Positions 1 through 7,946 of a stretch of DNA of 43,829 nt are shown one piece after another (within the stretch, counting starts at the first letter, position 1; each line of letters starts with the position of its first letter). The stretch lies in contig NZ_KB714631.1 in the NCBI RefSeq assembly GCF_000349565.1, forward strand, positions 194,515-238,343. The letters are read 5' to 3'. Source of the DNA: Curtobacterium flaccumfaciens UCD-AKU. GTDB taxonomy: Bacteria > Actinomycetota > Actinomycetes > Actinomycetales > Microbacteriaceae. Made by a program: the position numbers and the translations under genes. The notes below the pieces were generated by a model, which did no database searches, had not been told where the DNA came from, and was given only the letters and a program-made list of their open reading frames with translations.

Positions 1-15
1 GGCCTCCCGTCCGTC
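1..15. repeat. Right arm of a GGACGGGAGGC palindrome, cut by the window edge
   Basis: The first 15 bases, GGCCTCCCGTCCGTC, match the right arm of the palindromes at 3676-3723 and 20595-20640. The left arm lies outside the window. It sits just beyond the stop codon of the glycosidase gene, so it is probably that gene's terminator. Confidence 0.6.
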
Positions 16-34
16 GTGGTGCGGCCTGCGGACG

Positions 35-997
35 CTACTCGGTCGTCGAGACCCAGTCGATGAGCAGGTTGCCCTGCTCGCCCCAGTTGCCGACCTGGAA
101 CATGAAGCGGTGCGGGGTCGTCGGCACGTCGTCCGTGACGGTGTCGAGGACCGTGCCGTCGACGCTGTAGGTCACGGATTCACCGGGCACCCAGTCCACC
201 TTGTACGTGTGCCACTCGCGCCACGAGACACCGGTGCCGACCTGGACCCGGTCGGACTCCTTGCCCGGGGTCATCGAGTGGTGGAACGCCGAGGGGCTGT
301 CCTCGAAGTTGCCCTCGGGGAAGTCGATCTCGCCGTCGGACCACACGTTCGACGTCGGCCACAGCATGAAGGCCGCGCCGTTGCCGTCGCCGCCGGTCGC
401 CTTCGCGCGCACCGAGAACGAGCCGCCGACGTGGTCCCAGGCGCCGTCGGAGGAACCGAAGGTGCCGGCCGCTCCGGCACCGGTGCCGAGGGCGACGTCC
501 ATCACGCCGTCGTGGACCGAGACGGTCTTGCTCGGCGCGTAGATGCCCGAGGTGCCGTCGGGGTACGGGTGCCACGACTGCGGGTAGAGCGACTGGACCA
601 GGCCGGTGACGGCGTTCGTGGTGAAGTCCTCGACGAACGGGGCGTCGGGCGCGAGTGCGGACAGGTCTGCGGGGGAGGCATCGGCGTCCGGGGCAGCGTC
701 CACTCCGGGTTCCGCATCGGGCGCGGGCGCGGGCGCGGGTTCGGGTTCGACGACGGGCGCGGTGTCCTCGACCGGCGCGGAGTCCTGCGTGGGCTCCGCC
801 TCCGGGGTCCACTCGTCGGTGGGGGCCGTGGGCTCCATCTCGTCCGGGACCGGTGTCGGGGTGGGGTCCACCGGGGCGTGGTGCCGGTGGCGCTCCCCGT
901 CCCAGCCCCACCAGGTGCGGGCGGAAGCGGCGGTCGGGACGCCGAGGACCAGGGCGCCGGCGGTCGCGGCCGCCAGGATCGCGCGGTGGCGGATCAT
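35..997 (-). CDS. Secreted GH16-family glycoside hydrolase
   Basis: Predicted secreted endo-glucanase-type hydrolase of 320 residues. Residues 1-26 form a signal peptide ending in ASA. Residues 40-125 are a Pro/Glu/Asp/Thr-rich linker. The rest is a beta-jelly-roll catalytic domain. The family 16 signature is visible as EIDFPE at 223-228, giving E223 as nucleophile, D225 as helper and E228 as acid/base. The start at 997 was chosen because it places the signal peptide at the N-terminus; the frame stays open upstream to 1234. Family 16 cleaves beta-1,3/1,4-glucans, agar or carrageenan, and the substrate cannot be read here. An acidic linker is usual for exported actinobacterial enzymes. No strong ribosome binding site is visible. 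Confidence 0.85.
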   Translation of the reverse strand: MIRHRAILAAATAGALVLGVPTAASARTWWGWDGERHRHHAPVDPTPTPVPDEMEPTAPTDEWTPEAEPTQDSAPVEDTAPVVEPEPAPAPAPDAEPGVDAAPDADASPADLSALAPDAPFVEDFTTNAVTGLVQSLYPQSWHPYPDGTSGIYAPSKTVSVHDGVMDVALGTGAGAAGTFGSSDGAWDHVGGSFSVRAKATGGDGNGAAFMLWPTSNVWSDGEIDFPEGNFEDSPSAFHHSMTPGKESDRVQVGTGVSWREWHTYKVDWVPGESVTYSVDGTVLDTVTDDVPTTPHRFMFQVGNWGEQGNLLIDWVSTTE

Positions 998-1279
998 CGG
1001 GTGCGCCCGTCGGTGGCCGCAGAGGCGGTCGTGGACCGGGAAGTGGACGGGTGTCGTGGGGTCGTGTCGCGCGGCGGCGTGCACGTGCTTCGGGTCGAGA
1101 TGTCGGGCTCCTCGTGGATGCTCGGGCGCAGGATGCGGGGAGGGACGGACGCAGCAGCCGGCCGGGTGCCGAGGGTTTCGTTGACGCGTCCACGCACATC
1201 TTGCATCATCTGTGACCCGTTCGGGGGGTGTCACGGAAATCGACCGACGAACATCCGGTGGCCGCAGTTGAACGCGCGA
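998..1279. other. Intergenic spacer upstream of the GH16 gene
   Basis: This 282-base stretch lies between the lactate dehydrogenase stop and the glycosidase start. I see no convincing gene. It holds an imperfect inverted repeat near 1211-1236 (TGTGACCC ... GGGGTGTCACG), which could be an operator or weak terminator. Confidence 0.4.
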
Positions 1280-2605
1280 TCAGGCCCGGGGAATCGGCTG
1301 CAGGCGCTGCAGCTGCGTCACGTGTCCCGGCTCGAGCTCGTCGAGCGAGGCCACCCCGAGCAGCCGCATGGTCCGCTCGATCTGCTCGGACAGGATCTGG
1401 ATCATCCGGTCCACCCCGGCCTCGCCGCCGGCCATCAGCCCGTACAGGTAGGCACGGCCGACCATCGTGAACGTCGCGCCGAGGGCCACGGCGGCGACGA
1501 TGTCGGCGCCGGACATGATGCCCGTGTCGAGGTGCACCTCGGTGTCGTTGCCGACTTCCTTGACCACGGAGGGCAGCAGGTGGAACGGCACCGGTGCCCG
1601 GTCGAGCTGCCGACCGCCGTGGTTCGACAGCGTGATCCCGTCGACCCCCAGGTCGGCGAGGCGCTTCGCGTCCGCCAGGGACTGCACGCCCTTGACGACG
1701 ACCTTGCCCTGCCACTGGTCGCGGATCCAGGCGAGGTCCTCGTAGGTGACCGTCGGGTCGAACATGTGGTCGAGCAGCTCCCCGACGGTGCCGGACCAGC
1801 GGTCGAGCGACGCGAACGCCAGCGGCTCGGTGGTCAGGAAGTCGAACCACCACCACGGCCGCGGGATGGCGTTCACCACGGTCCGAGCGCTCAACTGCGG
1901 CGGGATCGAGAACCCGTTCCGCTTGTCCCGCAGCCGCGCACCCGCGACGGGGACGTCCACGGTGACCAGGAGCGTGTCGAACCCGGCCTGCTGGGCCCGG
2001 GAGACCAGCGCCATCGACTTCTCGCGGTCCTTCCACATGTACAGCTGGAACCAGTTGCGGCCGTGCGGGTTGGCGTCGCGGACGTCCTCGATCGCGGTGG
2101 TGCCCATCGTGGACAGCGAGAACGGGATGCCCGCTCGCCCGGCCGCCCGGGCTCCGGCCCGCTCGCCCTCGGTCTGCATCATCCGCGTGAAGCCCGTCGG
2201 CGCGATGCCGAACGGGTACGACACCGGCGCCCCGAGCACCTGACGCGAGGTGTCCACCTTCGACACGTCCCGCAGGATCGCCGGGGTGAACTCGATGTCC
2301 TCGAACGCCTGCCGCGCACGGGCGAGCGAGATCTCCGCCTCGGCCGCGCCCTCGGTGTAGTCGAACGCGGCCTTCGGGGTACGGCGGGCGGCGATGTCCC
2401 GCAGGTCCCAGATCGTCAAGGCCTGTTCGAGGCGCTGACGCCGACCCGGCAGCGACGGCTTCTTGAACTGCATGAGCGGCGCGAGGTCCCGCACCGTCGG
2501 CAGCTGCCGCTTGACCCGCGTGCGAGCGGCGGACGCAGGTCCGGTCGCGGGTGCCGGTGCCCCGGTGGCGGGGTCGATCCGGTGCTGGTCGTCCGTCGAG
2601 GTCAT
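1280..2605 (-). CDS. lldD: FMN-dependent L-lactate dehydrogenase / alpha-hydroxy acid oxidase
   Basis: Oxidises L-lactate (or a related 2-hydroxy acid) to the keto acid, passing electrons through FMN to the respiratory chain. The 441-residue protein is a TIM barrel. The catalytic motif SNHGGRQLD is at 327-335 with H329 as base, and the FMN-binding lysine is near 305. The segment DTGIMSG at 360-366 replaces the usual D-G-G-x-R-x-G with Met at the Arg position. From memory, mycobacterial LldD2 carries the same variant, so it marks a subfamily rather than a defect. The first 30 residues are a disordered extension. The start at 2605 is supported by a TAGGAT hexamer six bases upstream and the lack of a ribosome binding site. 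Confidence 0.88.
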   Translation of the reverse strand: MTSTDDQHRIDPATGAPAPATGPASAARTRVKRQLPTVRDLAPLMQFKKPSLPGRRQRLEQALTIWDLRDIAARRTPKAAFDYTEGAAEAEISLARARQAFEDIEFTPAILRDVSKVDTSRQVLGAPVSYPFGIAPTGFTRMMQTEGERAGARAAGRAGIPFSLSTMGTTAIEDVRDANPHGRNWFQLYMWKDREKSMALVSRAQQAGFDTLLVTVDVPVAGARLRDKRNGFSIPPQLSARTVVNAIPRPWWWFDFLTTEPLAFASLDRWSGTVGELLDHMFDPTVTYEDLAWIRDQWQGKVVVKGVQSLADAKRLADLGVDGITLSNHGGRQLDRAPVPFHLLPSVVKEVGNDTEVHLDTGIMSGADIVAAVALGATFTMVGRAYLYGLMAGGEAGVDRMIQILSEQIERTMRLLGVASLDELEPGHVTQLQRLQPIPRA

Positions 2606-2611
2606 GCAGAC

Positions 2612-2617
2612 ATCCTA
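2612..2617 (-). promoter_or_regulatory. -10 element of a leaderless promoter (lldD)
   Basis: Read on the minus strand the hexamer is TAGGAT, six bases before the ATG at 2605, with no Shine-Dalgarno sequence. A 6-5-6 inverted repeat, GGCAGA gacga TCTGCC at 2637-2653, lies where the -35 would be and could be an operator. Confidence 0.55.
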
Positions 2618-2687
2618 CGTCTCCGGATCGATCGAGGGCAGAGACGATCTGCCGTGGCCGCCGCACCGGACTGACGGGGGCCGTGGC

Positions 2688-2693
2688 TACCGT
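2688..2693 (+). promoter_or_regulatory. -10 element of a leaderless promoter (phosphodiesterase)
   Basis: TACCGT followed by six bases and then the ATG at 2700, with no ribosome binding site. This places the transcription start at or next to the start codon. Confidence 0.55.
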
Positions 2694-2699
2694 GGACGC

Positions 2700-3620
2700 A
2701 TGCAGCCGCCAGCAGCCGGGACCCTCCGCATCCTCCACCTCTCCGACACCCACCTGACCGGCGACGGGGCCCTGCACCAGGGCGCGGTCGACACCACGGT
2801 CGCGCTCGAACGGCTGCTCGCCCACGTCGACGACGTCCCCGGCATCGGGCTGGTGGTGGTCTCCGGCGACGTCTCCGAGGACGGCAGTCCCGAGTCCTAC
2901 GCCACCGTGCGGGACCGCGTCGGCGGCTGGGCGCAACGGCACGGTGCAGCCCTCGTCGCGGTGCCCGGCAACCACGACCTGCGCGAGGGCTTCCGTCAGG
3001 TCCTGACCAACGGGCACGTCCTGGGCGAGGGCGGCGCGGCGCTCGTGCACACCATGGAGTACCTGCCGCCGGCGGTCCCGGTCTCCGGGCAGTCGGTCGT
3101 GGCCGGTTGCCGGATCGTGACCGTCGACACGAGCGTGCCGGGTGCCGGGTACGGCGAGCTCAGCGACACGGCGCTCGAGCACCTGCGCACGGCCCTCGCC
3201 GAAGGCGCAGACGCTGCCCCGCACGGCACCGTCGTCGTCCTGCACCACCCACCGCTGCCCGCCCCGACCGAGCTGCACGAGGCACTCCGCCTGCAGAACC
3301 CCGAGGCGCTCGCCGACGTCATCCGCGGTTCCGACGTCCGCGTCGTCCTCGGCGGCCACTACCACCACCACTTCGCCGGGTCGCTCGCCGGCGTCCCGGT
3401 CCTCGTCGCCCCCGGCGTCGCGAACGACACCGACGTCGTCGGCCCCTACGACGAAGAGTCCGCCGTCGTCGACAGCGGCGCACTCGTCGTCGACATCGCC
3501 GCGGACGGCTCGGTCTGGTCCACACCGGTCCGCGTGCCGCGCGGCGCCGCCGACCCGCGGGCCTTCCACCTCGACGCCGAGACGGTCCGGTCCGTCATCG
3601 CGGCCGCCGGCAAGCACTGA
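2700..3620 (+). CDS. Calcineurin-like metallophosphoesterase (class III cyclic nucleotide phosphodiesterase type)
   Basis: A 306-residue cytoplasmic dinuclear-metal phosphoesterase. All five family motifs are present: D16-x-H18 (LSDTHL), GD at 56-57, GNH at 90-92, His182 (LHHP) and GHxH at 219-222. This arrangement is that of the CpdA/GpdQ branch, which hydrolyses cyclic nucleotides or phosphodiesters such as glycerophosphodiesters. The substrate cannot be decided from sequence. The frame extends upstream to 2463, but the ATG at 2700 fits the conserved N-terminus and the leaderless -10 element. It is divergent from lldD, with only 94 bases between the starts. A strong palindrome follows the gene at 3676. 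Confidence 0.85.
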   Translation: MQPPAAGTLRILHLSDTHLTGDGALHQGAVDTTVALERLLAHVDDVPGIGLVVVSGDVSEDGSPESYATVRDRVGGWAQRHGAALVAVPGNHDLREGFRQVLTNGHVLGEGGAALVHTMEYLPPAVPVSGQSVVAGCRIVTVDTSVPGAGYGELSDTALEHLRTALAEGADAAPHGTVVVLHHPPLPAPTELHEALRLQNPEALADVIRGSDVRVVLGGHYHHHFAGSLAGVPVLVAPGVANDTDVVGPYDEESAVVDSGALVVDIAADGSVWSTPVRVPRGAADPRAFHLDAETVRSVIAAAGKH

Positions 3621-3675
3621 TCCGAGCGCCAGCAGGCGCCGCGCCCGGCCGTTGCGAGCGGTGCACGCGCGTCAG

Positions 3676-3723
3676 GACGGACGGGAGGCCCGTGGCGGGG
3701 CCGCCACGGGCCTCCCGTCCGTC
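3676..3723. terminator. Long GGACGGGAGGC-type palindromic terminator
   Basis: Two arms of about 23 bases pair perfectly (left arm from 3676, right arm ending 3723) with almost no loop. No U-tract follows. It lies after the phosphodiesterase stop and shares its outer arm with palindromes at 1, 16435, 18477 and 20595. Confidence 0.65.
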
Positions 3724-3818
3724 GTCTGGTCGCGTCCACAGCCGCGGTACCCCGCGTCTTCGGGTTGCATGCGGGAACACCGAGTAGCACGGACGCACAC
3801 CTGAGCGAAGGAGCACCC

Positions 3819-4880
3819 ATGCGAGTCGGCAGTGCAGTGCAGTACGACCGGTACGGAGACTTCGACGTCGTCGAGCTCGTCCCCCAGGAGAAGCCCACGG
3901 CAGGTCCGGGCGAGATCGTCGTCGAGATCGTGGCCGCGGGCCTGAACCACATCGAGCGGTTCCTGCGCGAGGGGAAGCTCCGCGACCACGTCGACCTCGA
4001 GTTCCCCGCACACCAGGGCGTCGACTTCGCCGGCATCGTCCGCGCGCGTGGCGACGGCGTGAAGGACCTGCGCATCGGCGACGAGGTGATGGGGCACGCG
4101 CCGACCGGCGGCGCCCACGCCACCTGGATCGCGGTGCCGCGCGGTGCCGTCATCAAGAAGCCGGAGCACGTCGGGTGGGAGGTCGCCGGCGGCCTGTACC
4201 TGGCGGGCTGCACGGCGGTGTCGATCGTCCGGTCGCTGCGGCTCGGACCGCAGGACACCGTCGTCATCTCGGCCGCGGCGGGTGGTGTCGGGCACATCGA
4301 GTGCCAGTTGGCGCACGACGCCGGCGCGACCGTGATCGCCCTGGGCAGCCCGCGCAACCACGACTACCTGCGACAGATCGGGACGCTGCCCGTCGCGTAC
4401 GGCGAGGGCGAGGAGGACCGCATCCGCGACATCGCCGACGGACGGCCCATCACCGCGTTCATCGACAACCACGGCGAGAGCAACGCCGAGCTGCTGGCCG
4501 AGCGCCTCGGCGTCGGGCAGGAGCGGTTCGTGTCGTCCGAGGAACGCCGGGACATCGAGGTCCGGTTCCTCCGCGCGCCCGCCGAGGACGAGGAGACCCG
4601 CGAGCTGCTGACCCTGCTGGCGAAGGCCGTGCAGGACCGTCGCGTGCAGGTCCTGATCTCGGGCTTCTACCCGTTCGAGTACATCGTCGAGGCGTACGAG
4701 GACCTGGCCGAGATGAAGTCCCGCGGCAAGGTCGTCATCGGGATGCAGACCGTGGAGACCGGTGCGCGGCTCGACTGGTACCGCTCCGAGAAGGCGCGTG
4801 ACCTGCGCGACCGGTACGCCGACGCGCGGGGGACCGACACGGAGACGATGGCCGGCGGATCGGCCTCGCCCGCGAGCTGA
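3819..4880 (+). CDS. Zinc-independent medium-chain dehydrogenase/quinone oxidoreductase
   Basis: A 353-residue NADPH-dependent oxidoreductase of the quinone reductase branch of the MDR superfamily. The N-terminal GroES-like domain (1-120) lacks the catalytic and structural zinc cysteines. The nucleotide-binding motif AAGGVG is at 153-158. The C-terminal 40 residues (after VVIGMQT) are an extra charged tail. The start at 3819 has a good AAGGAG five bases upstream. The gene ends at a hairpin shared with the convergent ABC permease gene. Likely substrates are quinones or enones. The physiological one is unknown. Confidence 0.8.
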   Translation: MRVGSAVQYDRYGDFDVVELVPQEKPTAGPGEIVVEIVAAGLNHIERFLREGKLRDHVDLEFPAHQGVDFAGIVRARGDGVKDLRIGDEVMGHAPTGGAHATWIAVPRGAVIKKPEHVGWEVAGGLYLAGCTAVSIVRSLRLGPQDTVVISAAAGGVGHIECQLAHDAGATVIALGSPRNHDYLRQIGTLPVAYGEGEEDRIRDIADGRPITAFIDNHGESNAELLAERLGVGQERFVSSEERRDIEVRFLRAPAEDEETRELLTLLAKAVQDRRVQVLISGFYPFEYIVEAYEDLAEMKSRGKVVIGMQTVETGARLDWYRSEKARDLRDRYADARGTDTETMAGGSASPAS

Positions 4881-4888
4881 GCGTTGCC

Positions 4889-4916
4889 GGGGCCCGGCAC
4901 CTTCGTGCCGGGCCCC
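4889..4916. terminator. Bidirectional hairpin terminator
   Basis: A 12-bp perfect GC stem (4889-4900 with 4905-4916) around a CTTC tetraloop, lying exactly between the converging stops at 4880 and 4924. Confidence 0.8.
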
Positions 4917-4923
4917 GTCCGCG

Positions 4924-5784
4924 TCAGCTCAGGATGTCCTTCGAGGCGAACCGGCTGTACGCCAGCGCTCCGAACACCACGACGTACCCGAGCTGCAGCA
5001 CCGCGTTCGACCCGAACGAGTCGAACGAGATCGGGTCGCGCAGCAGGTCGCCGAACCCGAGCCACTGGTGCGAGAACAGGTACGGGTGCAGCCAGTCGAG
5101 CTGGGGGAGCTGGTCGAGCACCTGCGACGCCCCGGCGAGCACGACCGTCGCCGCCATCGCCCCGACCGGCACGTTCGTCAGGGTCGAGGCGAACATGCCG
5201 ATCGCCACGAGCCCGAGCATCGACATCGCGACGTACAGCGCGAGCAGCAGGGCCCGGCCGGCGTACGACCAGCCGTCGACCTGCGTGCCGGACAACAGCG
5301 TGACCGGCCCGATCGGGAACAGCACGGCACCGATCGCGGCGCCGACCAGCACGACGAGCAGCGTGGCGGCCAGGCAGAACGCGACGGCGCCGACGAACTT
5401 CACCAGGACGAACCGCACCCGGCCGGTCGGTGCGACGAGCAGGTAGCGGATCGTGCCGTGGCTGGCCTCGCCCGCGACGGTGTCCCCGGCCACCACACCC
5501 ACGGTGAGCGGCAGGAACAGCGGGATCGACACGGTCAGCGCGGTGAACGCCACGAACAGCCCGTTGTTGGTGATGTCGCCGAGGAACGCCGGCCCGCCGT
5601 CGTCGCCGTCGGTGGTCAGCCGCACGGCGACCGCGATCAGGATCGGCACGAGTGCCAGCGCCCCGAGCATCGCCCAGGTGCGGCGTCGCCGGAACACCAG
5701 CGCGAGCTCCGAACCGAGCAGTGCGAACGTGCGCTGCCGACGGCGGACGGGCACCTCCCGCACGGCCACGTCAGGCTGCGACAT
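4924..5784 (-). CDS. ABC transporter permease (ABC-2 type)
   Basis: Integral membrane partner of the ATPase encoded just upstream. The protein has 286 residues with about six predicted membrane segments, the first near residues 38-55 after a basic cytoplasmic stretch. A soluble extracytoplasmic loop follows the first segment. The start ATG at 5784 lies 14 bases inside the end of the ATPase gene, so the two are translationally coupled. Topology and partner fit an ABC-2/NatB-like exporter. The cargo could be a drug, a lipid or a peptide and is not readable from sequence. Confidence 0.8.
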   Translation of the reverse strand: MSQPDVAVREVPVRRRQRTFALLGSELALVFRRRRTWAMLGALALVPILIAVAVRLTTDGDDGGPAFLGDITNNGLFVAFTALTVSIPLFLPLTVGVVAGDTVAGEASHGTIRYLLVAPTGRVRFVLVKFVGAVAFCLAATLLVVLVGAAIGAVLFPIGPVTLLSGTQVDGWSYAGRALLLALYVAMSMLGLVAIGMFASTLTNVPVGAMAATVVLAGASQVLDQLPQLDWLHPYLFSHQWLGFGDLLRDPISFDSFGSNAVLQLGYVVVFGALAYSRFASKDILS

Positions 5785-6748
5785 CGAATCCCTCTCCGGT
5801 GAGTGCGACGAACAGGTCCTCGAGGGTGCCACCGCCGACGTCCAGGCCACGGACCCGGACGTCGGCGCGCACGAGTTCGGCGGTGATGGTCTCGGGCAGC
5901 AGCCCGTTCGGCAGGTCGGCCACCAGCACGTCGGCCCCGCCGTCGTGCCGAGGAGTCAGCCCGAGCCGCGTGAGGACGGTGCCGGCCTGGCCGACGTCGG
6001 GCGTCCGCACGGTCACGGTCCGGGCGCCGGCTGCGCGCAGCTCGTCGAGGGGGCCCTGCGCGACGATCTTGCCCGTCCGCATGACGGCCGCGTGCGTGCA
6101 GACCTGTTCGATCTCGGCCAGCAGGTGGCTCGACACGAACACCGTCGTGCCGTCGTCGGCCAGGGACCGGATCAGGTTGCGGACCTCGCGCGTGCCCTGC
6201 GGGTCGAGGCCGTTGGTCGGCTCGTCGAGCACCAGCAGGTCACGCGGCGACAGCAGGGCGTTCGCCAGGCCGAGCCGCTGCTTCATGCCGAGGGAGTACG
6301 CGTGCGCCTTCTTGTCGGCCGCGTGGGTCAGCCCGACACGGTCGAGTGCACCGGCGACGCGGGCCTTGCGGGTGCGCGGGTCCGACGTGGGGTCGGCCGC
6401 GTCGAAGCGCTGCAGGTTCGCCCGACCGGACAGGTACGGGTAGAAGGCCGGCCCCTCGACGAGCGCGCCGACGCGGGGCAGGACGTCGTGCAGCGCCTTC
6501 GGCATCGGTTCACCGAGCAGTTCGATGGTGCCGCCGCTCGCGCTCGACAGACCGAGCAGCATCCGGATGGTGGTGGTCTTGCCGGAACCGTTCGGCCCGA
6601 GGAACCCGAACACCGCGCCGCGCGGCACCGCCAGGTCGATGCCGTCGACCGCGCGCTGCTTGCGGAACACCTTCTGGAGGCCCGTGGTGCGGATCGCCAG
6701 GTCGGGCGCCGGCCCGGCCGTGCTCACCTGGTGGTCGGCCGTGCTCAC
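5771..6748 (-). CDS. ABC transporter ATP-binding protein
   Basis: A 325-residue ATPase with Walker A GPNGSGKT (51-58), signature YSLGMKQR (151-158), Walker B ending in D175-E176 and the switch histidine H208. The C-terminal ~100 residues form an extension typical of ABC-2 drug or antibiotic exporters of the CcmA/NatA class. The start is a GTG at 6748 that overlaps the stop of the upstream LolA-like gene as GTGA. The permease gene overlaps its 3' end. The three genes therefore form one tightly coupled leftward operon, and the ATPase powers the permease. Confidence 0.88.
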   Translation of the reverse strand: MSTADHQVSTAGPAPDLAIRTTGLQKVFRKQRAVDGIDLAVPRGAVFGFLGPNGSGKTTTIRMLLGLSSASGGTIELLGEPMPKALHDVLPRVGALVEGPAFYPYLSGRANLQRFDAADPTSDPRTRKARVAGALDRVGLTHAADKKAHAYSLGMKQRLGLANALLSPRDLLVLDEPTNGLDPQGTREVRNLIRSLADDGTTVFVSSHLLAEIEQVCTHAAVMRTGKIVAQGPLDELRAAGARTVTVRTPDVGQAGTVLTRLGLTPRHDGGADVLVADLPNGLLPETITAELVRADVRVRGLDVGGGTLEDLFVALTGEGFDVAA

Positions 6749-7821
6749 TTCGCGGCGTCGACCAGGGAAGCCACCGGCACGGCGCCCGCGAAGACGCGGC
6801 CGTCGTCGGTCAGGTAGACCGACACGAGCGACGTCTGCACCGCGCGGCCGCCGTCGACGGGCTTCGTCAGCTGGTCGAGCAGGCCCGAGGCGTCTCCGTC
6901 GAGCCCGGACTGGTCGGCGGTGCCCGTGGGGAGCTCGGCGATGGTGCCCCAGCCCGTGCCCGTGAAGGTCGGCTCGTCACCGCTCGGGGTGCCACGGCGG
7001 TCGCCGTGCTCGCCCTTCGTGTGGGTGCCGGCGTCGGACAGGTCCTTCTCCGTCACCTTCGCGCTCGACGGCGGGGTGAAGTCGAAGAGCCGGGCTGCCG
7101 GGGCGCCGTAGTCGAGGCTGGTGAACCCGACCTGCACCGCGGGCTCGTCCGCGCCGGCGGCCTGGACGCTCGCACGGAGCGGGAGCCCGGTCTGCTGGTC
7201 GACGGCCAACCGGACGGCTCCGACGAGGGTGTCGGACGACTTCGGGGTCAGGGTGATCTGCCAGGCGTCGTGGCCGGCGACGCTGACCTGGGTCGGCTTC
7301 GACACGGTGGTGGTCGGGGTGATGGCGTCGATGGCCTGCTCCGCGATGTCGGCGGGGGTCGTCGTGCCGTCCTGCGGGTCCTTCGCGGTGTCGCTCGGCA
7401 GCGTCACGTGCGTGGCGGTGCGCTCCTTCGAGTCCCAGGTCCAGACGTCGGAGCCGTTGTGGACGACGTCCTGCTCGGCGAGCTGCTGCGTCAGCTGGAC
7501 GCGCTGCTTGTCGGGGCCGTCGACGTAGACACGGGCGGTGTGCGACGCGGTGAGGAGTCCGAGCACGTCGGAGGCGTCGCCCTCCACCGAGGAGCCGCCG
7601 GACCCGGTGGGCAGTTCGGGGAGCCCGAGCGCGCTCGTCTGCGAGAGCTTGCCCGAGTACTGGGCGTCCGACGACTTCGCGATGCTGGCGATGACGGCCG
7701 CCGCAGTGGGGTTCGTCCCCGCGATCGGGTCGTTCGCGGCGTTCGCGATCATCGGCGCGGCCACGGCGCCGGCGACGACGACCGGTGCGATGACGGCTGG
7801 CAGCCAGGCTGACTTCTTCAT
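6745..7821 (-). CDS. Exported LolA/DUF2092-like protein
   Basis: A 358-residue exported protein. Residues 1-28 form an N-terminal signal or anchor segment with an ANA cleavage-like end. The rest is a beta-rich fold resembling the LolA/LppX/RseB half-barrel that binds acyl chains. No lipobox cysteine is seen. It is the first gene of an operon with an ABC ATPase and permease, so it may hand a lipidic substrate to them or sense envelope stress. The function is inferred from fold family and context only. The start at 7821 has a GAGGGG ribosome binding site. Confidence 0.65.
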   Translation of the reverse strand: MKKSAWLPAVIAPVVVAGAVAAPMIANAANDPIAGTNPTAAAVIASIAKSSDAQYSGKLSQTSALGLPELPTGSGGSSVEGDASDVLGLLTASHTARVYVDGPDKQRVQLTQQLAEQDVVHNGSDVWTWDSKERTATHVTLPSDTAKDPQDGTTTPADIAEQAIDAITPTTTVSKPTQVSVAGHDAWQITLTPKSSDTLVGAVRLAVDQQTGLPLRASVQAAGADEPAVQVGFTSLDYGAPAARLFDFTPPSSAKVTEKDLSDAGTHTKGEHGDRRGTPSGDEPTFTGTGWGTIAELPTGTADQSGLDGDASGLLDQLTKPVDGGRAVQTSLVSVYLTDDGRVFAGAVPVASLVDAAK

Positions 7822-7855
7822 CGGGTTCCCCTCGTGGAGCATTCGAGTCGTGGGT

Positions 7856-7861
7856 ACCGTA
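7856..7861 (-). promoter_or_regulatory. Candidate -10 element for the LolA-like/ABC operon
   Basis: On the minus strand this reads TACGGT, about 35 bases before the start at 7821. That leaves room for a short leader carrying the ribosome binding site. Confidence 0.4.
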
Positions 7862-7896
7862 CGTCCGGCCCCCGACAGGCAGCTGGGCGTCGCTCG

Positions 7897-7902
7897 TAGA
7901 CT
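7897..7902 (+). promoter_or_regulatory. Candidate -10 element for the FGGY kinase gene
   Basis: TAGACT, 44 bases upstream of the ATG at 7947. The leader contains the AAGGAGG ribosome binding site. Confidence 0.45.
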
Positions 7903-7946
7903 CGTGGGGCGACCGGCGGCGGTCGTGTGGCGGCGAAGGAGGCGGC

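Noticed and set aside
700..760. GCGGGC-type tandem repeats in the glycosidase gene
   Set aside because: They encode the Pro/Ala-rich linker of the exported enzyme and need no separate explanation, apart from possible length variation.
1327..1500. Possible defect in LldD (Met in place of Arg in the D-x-G-x-R-x-G segment)
   Set aside because: From memory the same DTGIMSG variant occurs in mycobacterial LldD2, so it is a subfamily trait rather than a loss of function.
110..2674. An 854-codon open frame on the plus strand over the glycosidase and lldD genes
   Set aside because: It is an antisense shadow of GC-rich genes. Its translation is low complexity (Arg/Gly/Val-rich) with no domain, and it runs across two well supported genes.
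1206..3617. An 803-codon open frame on the minus strand over lldD and the phosphodiesterase
   Set aside because: It spans both strands' real genes and contains no recognisable domain. It is a product of the GC bias.
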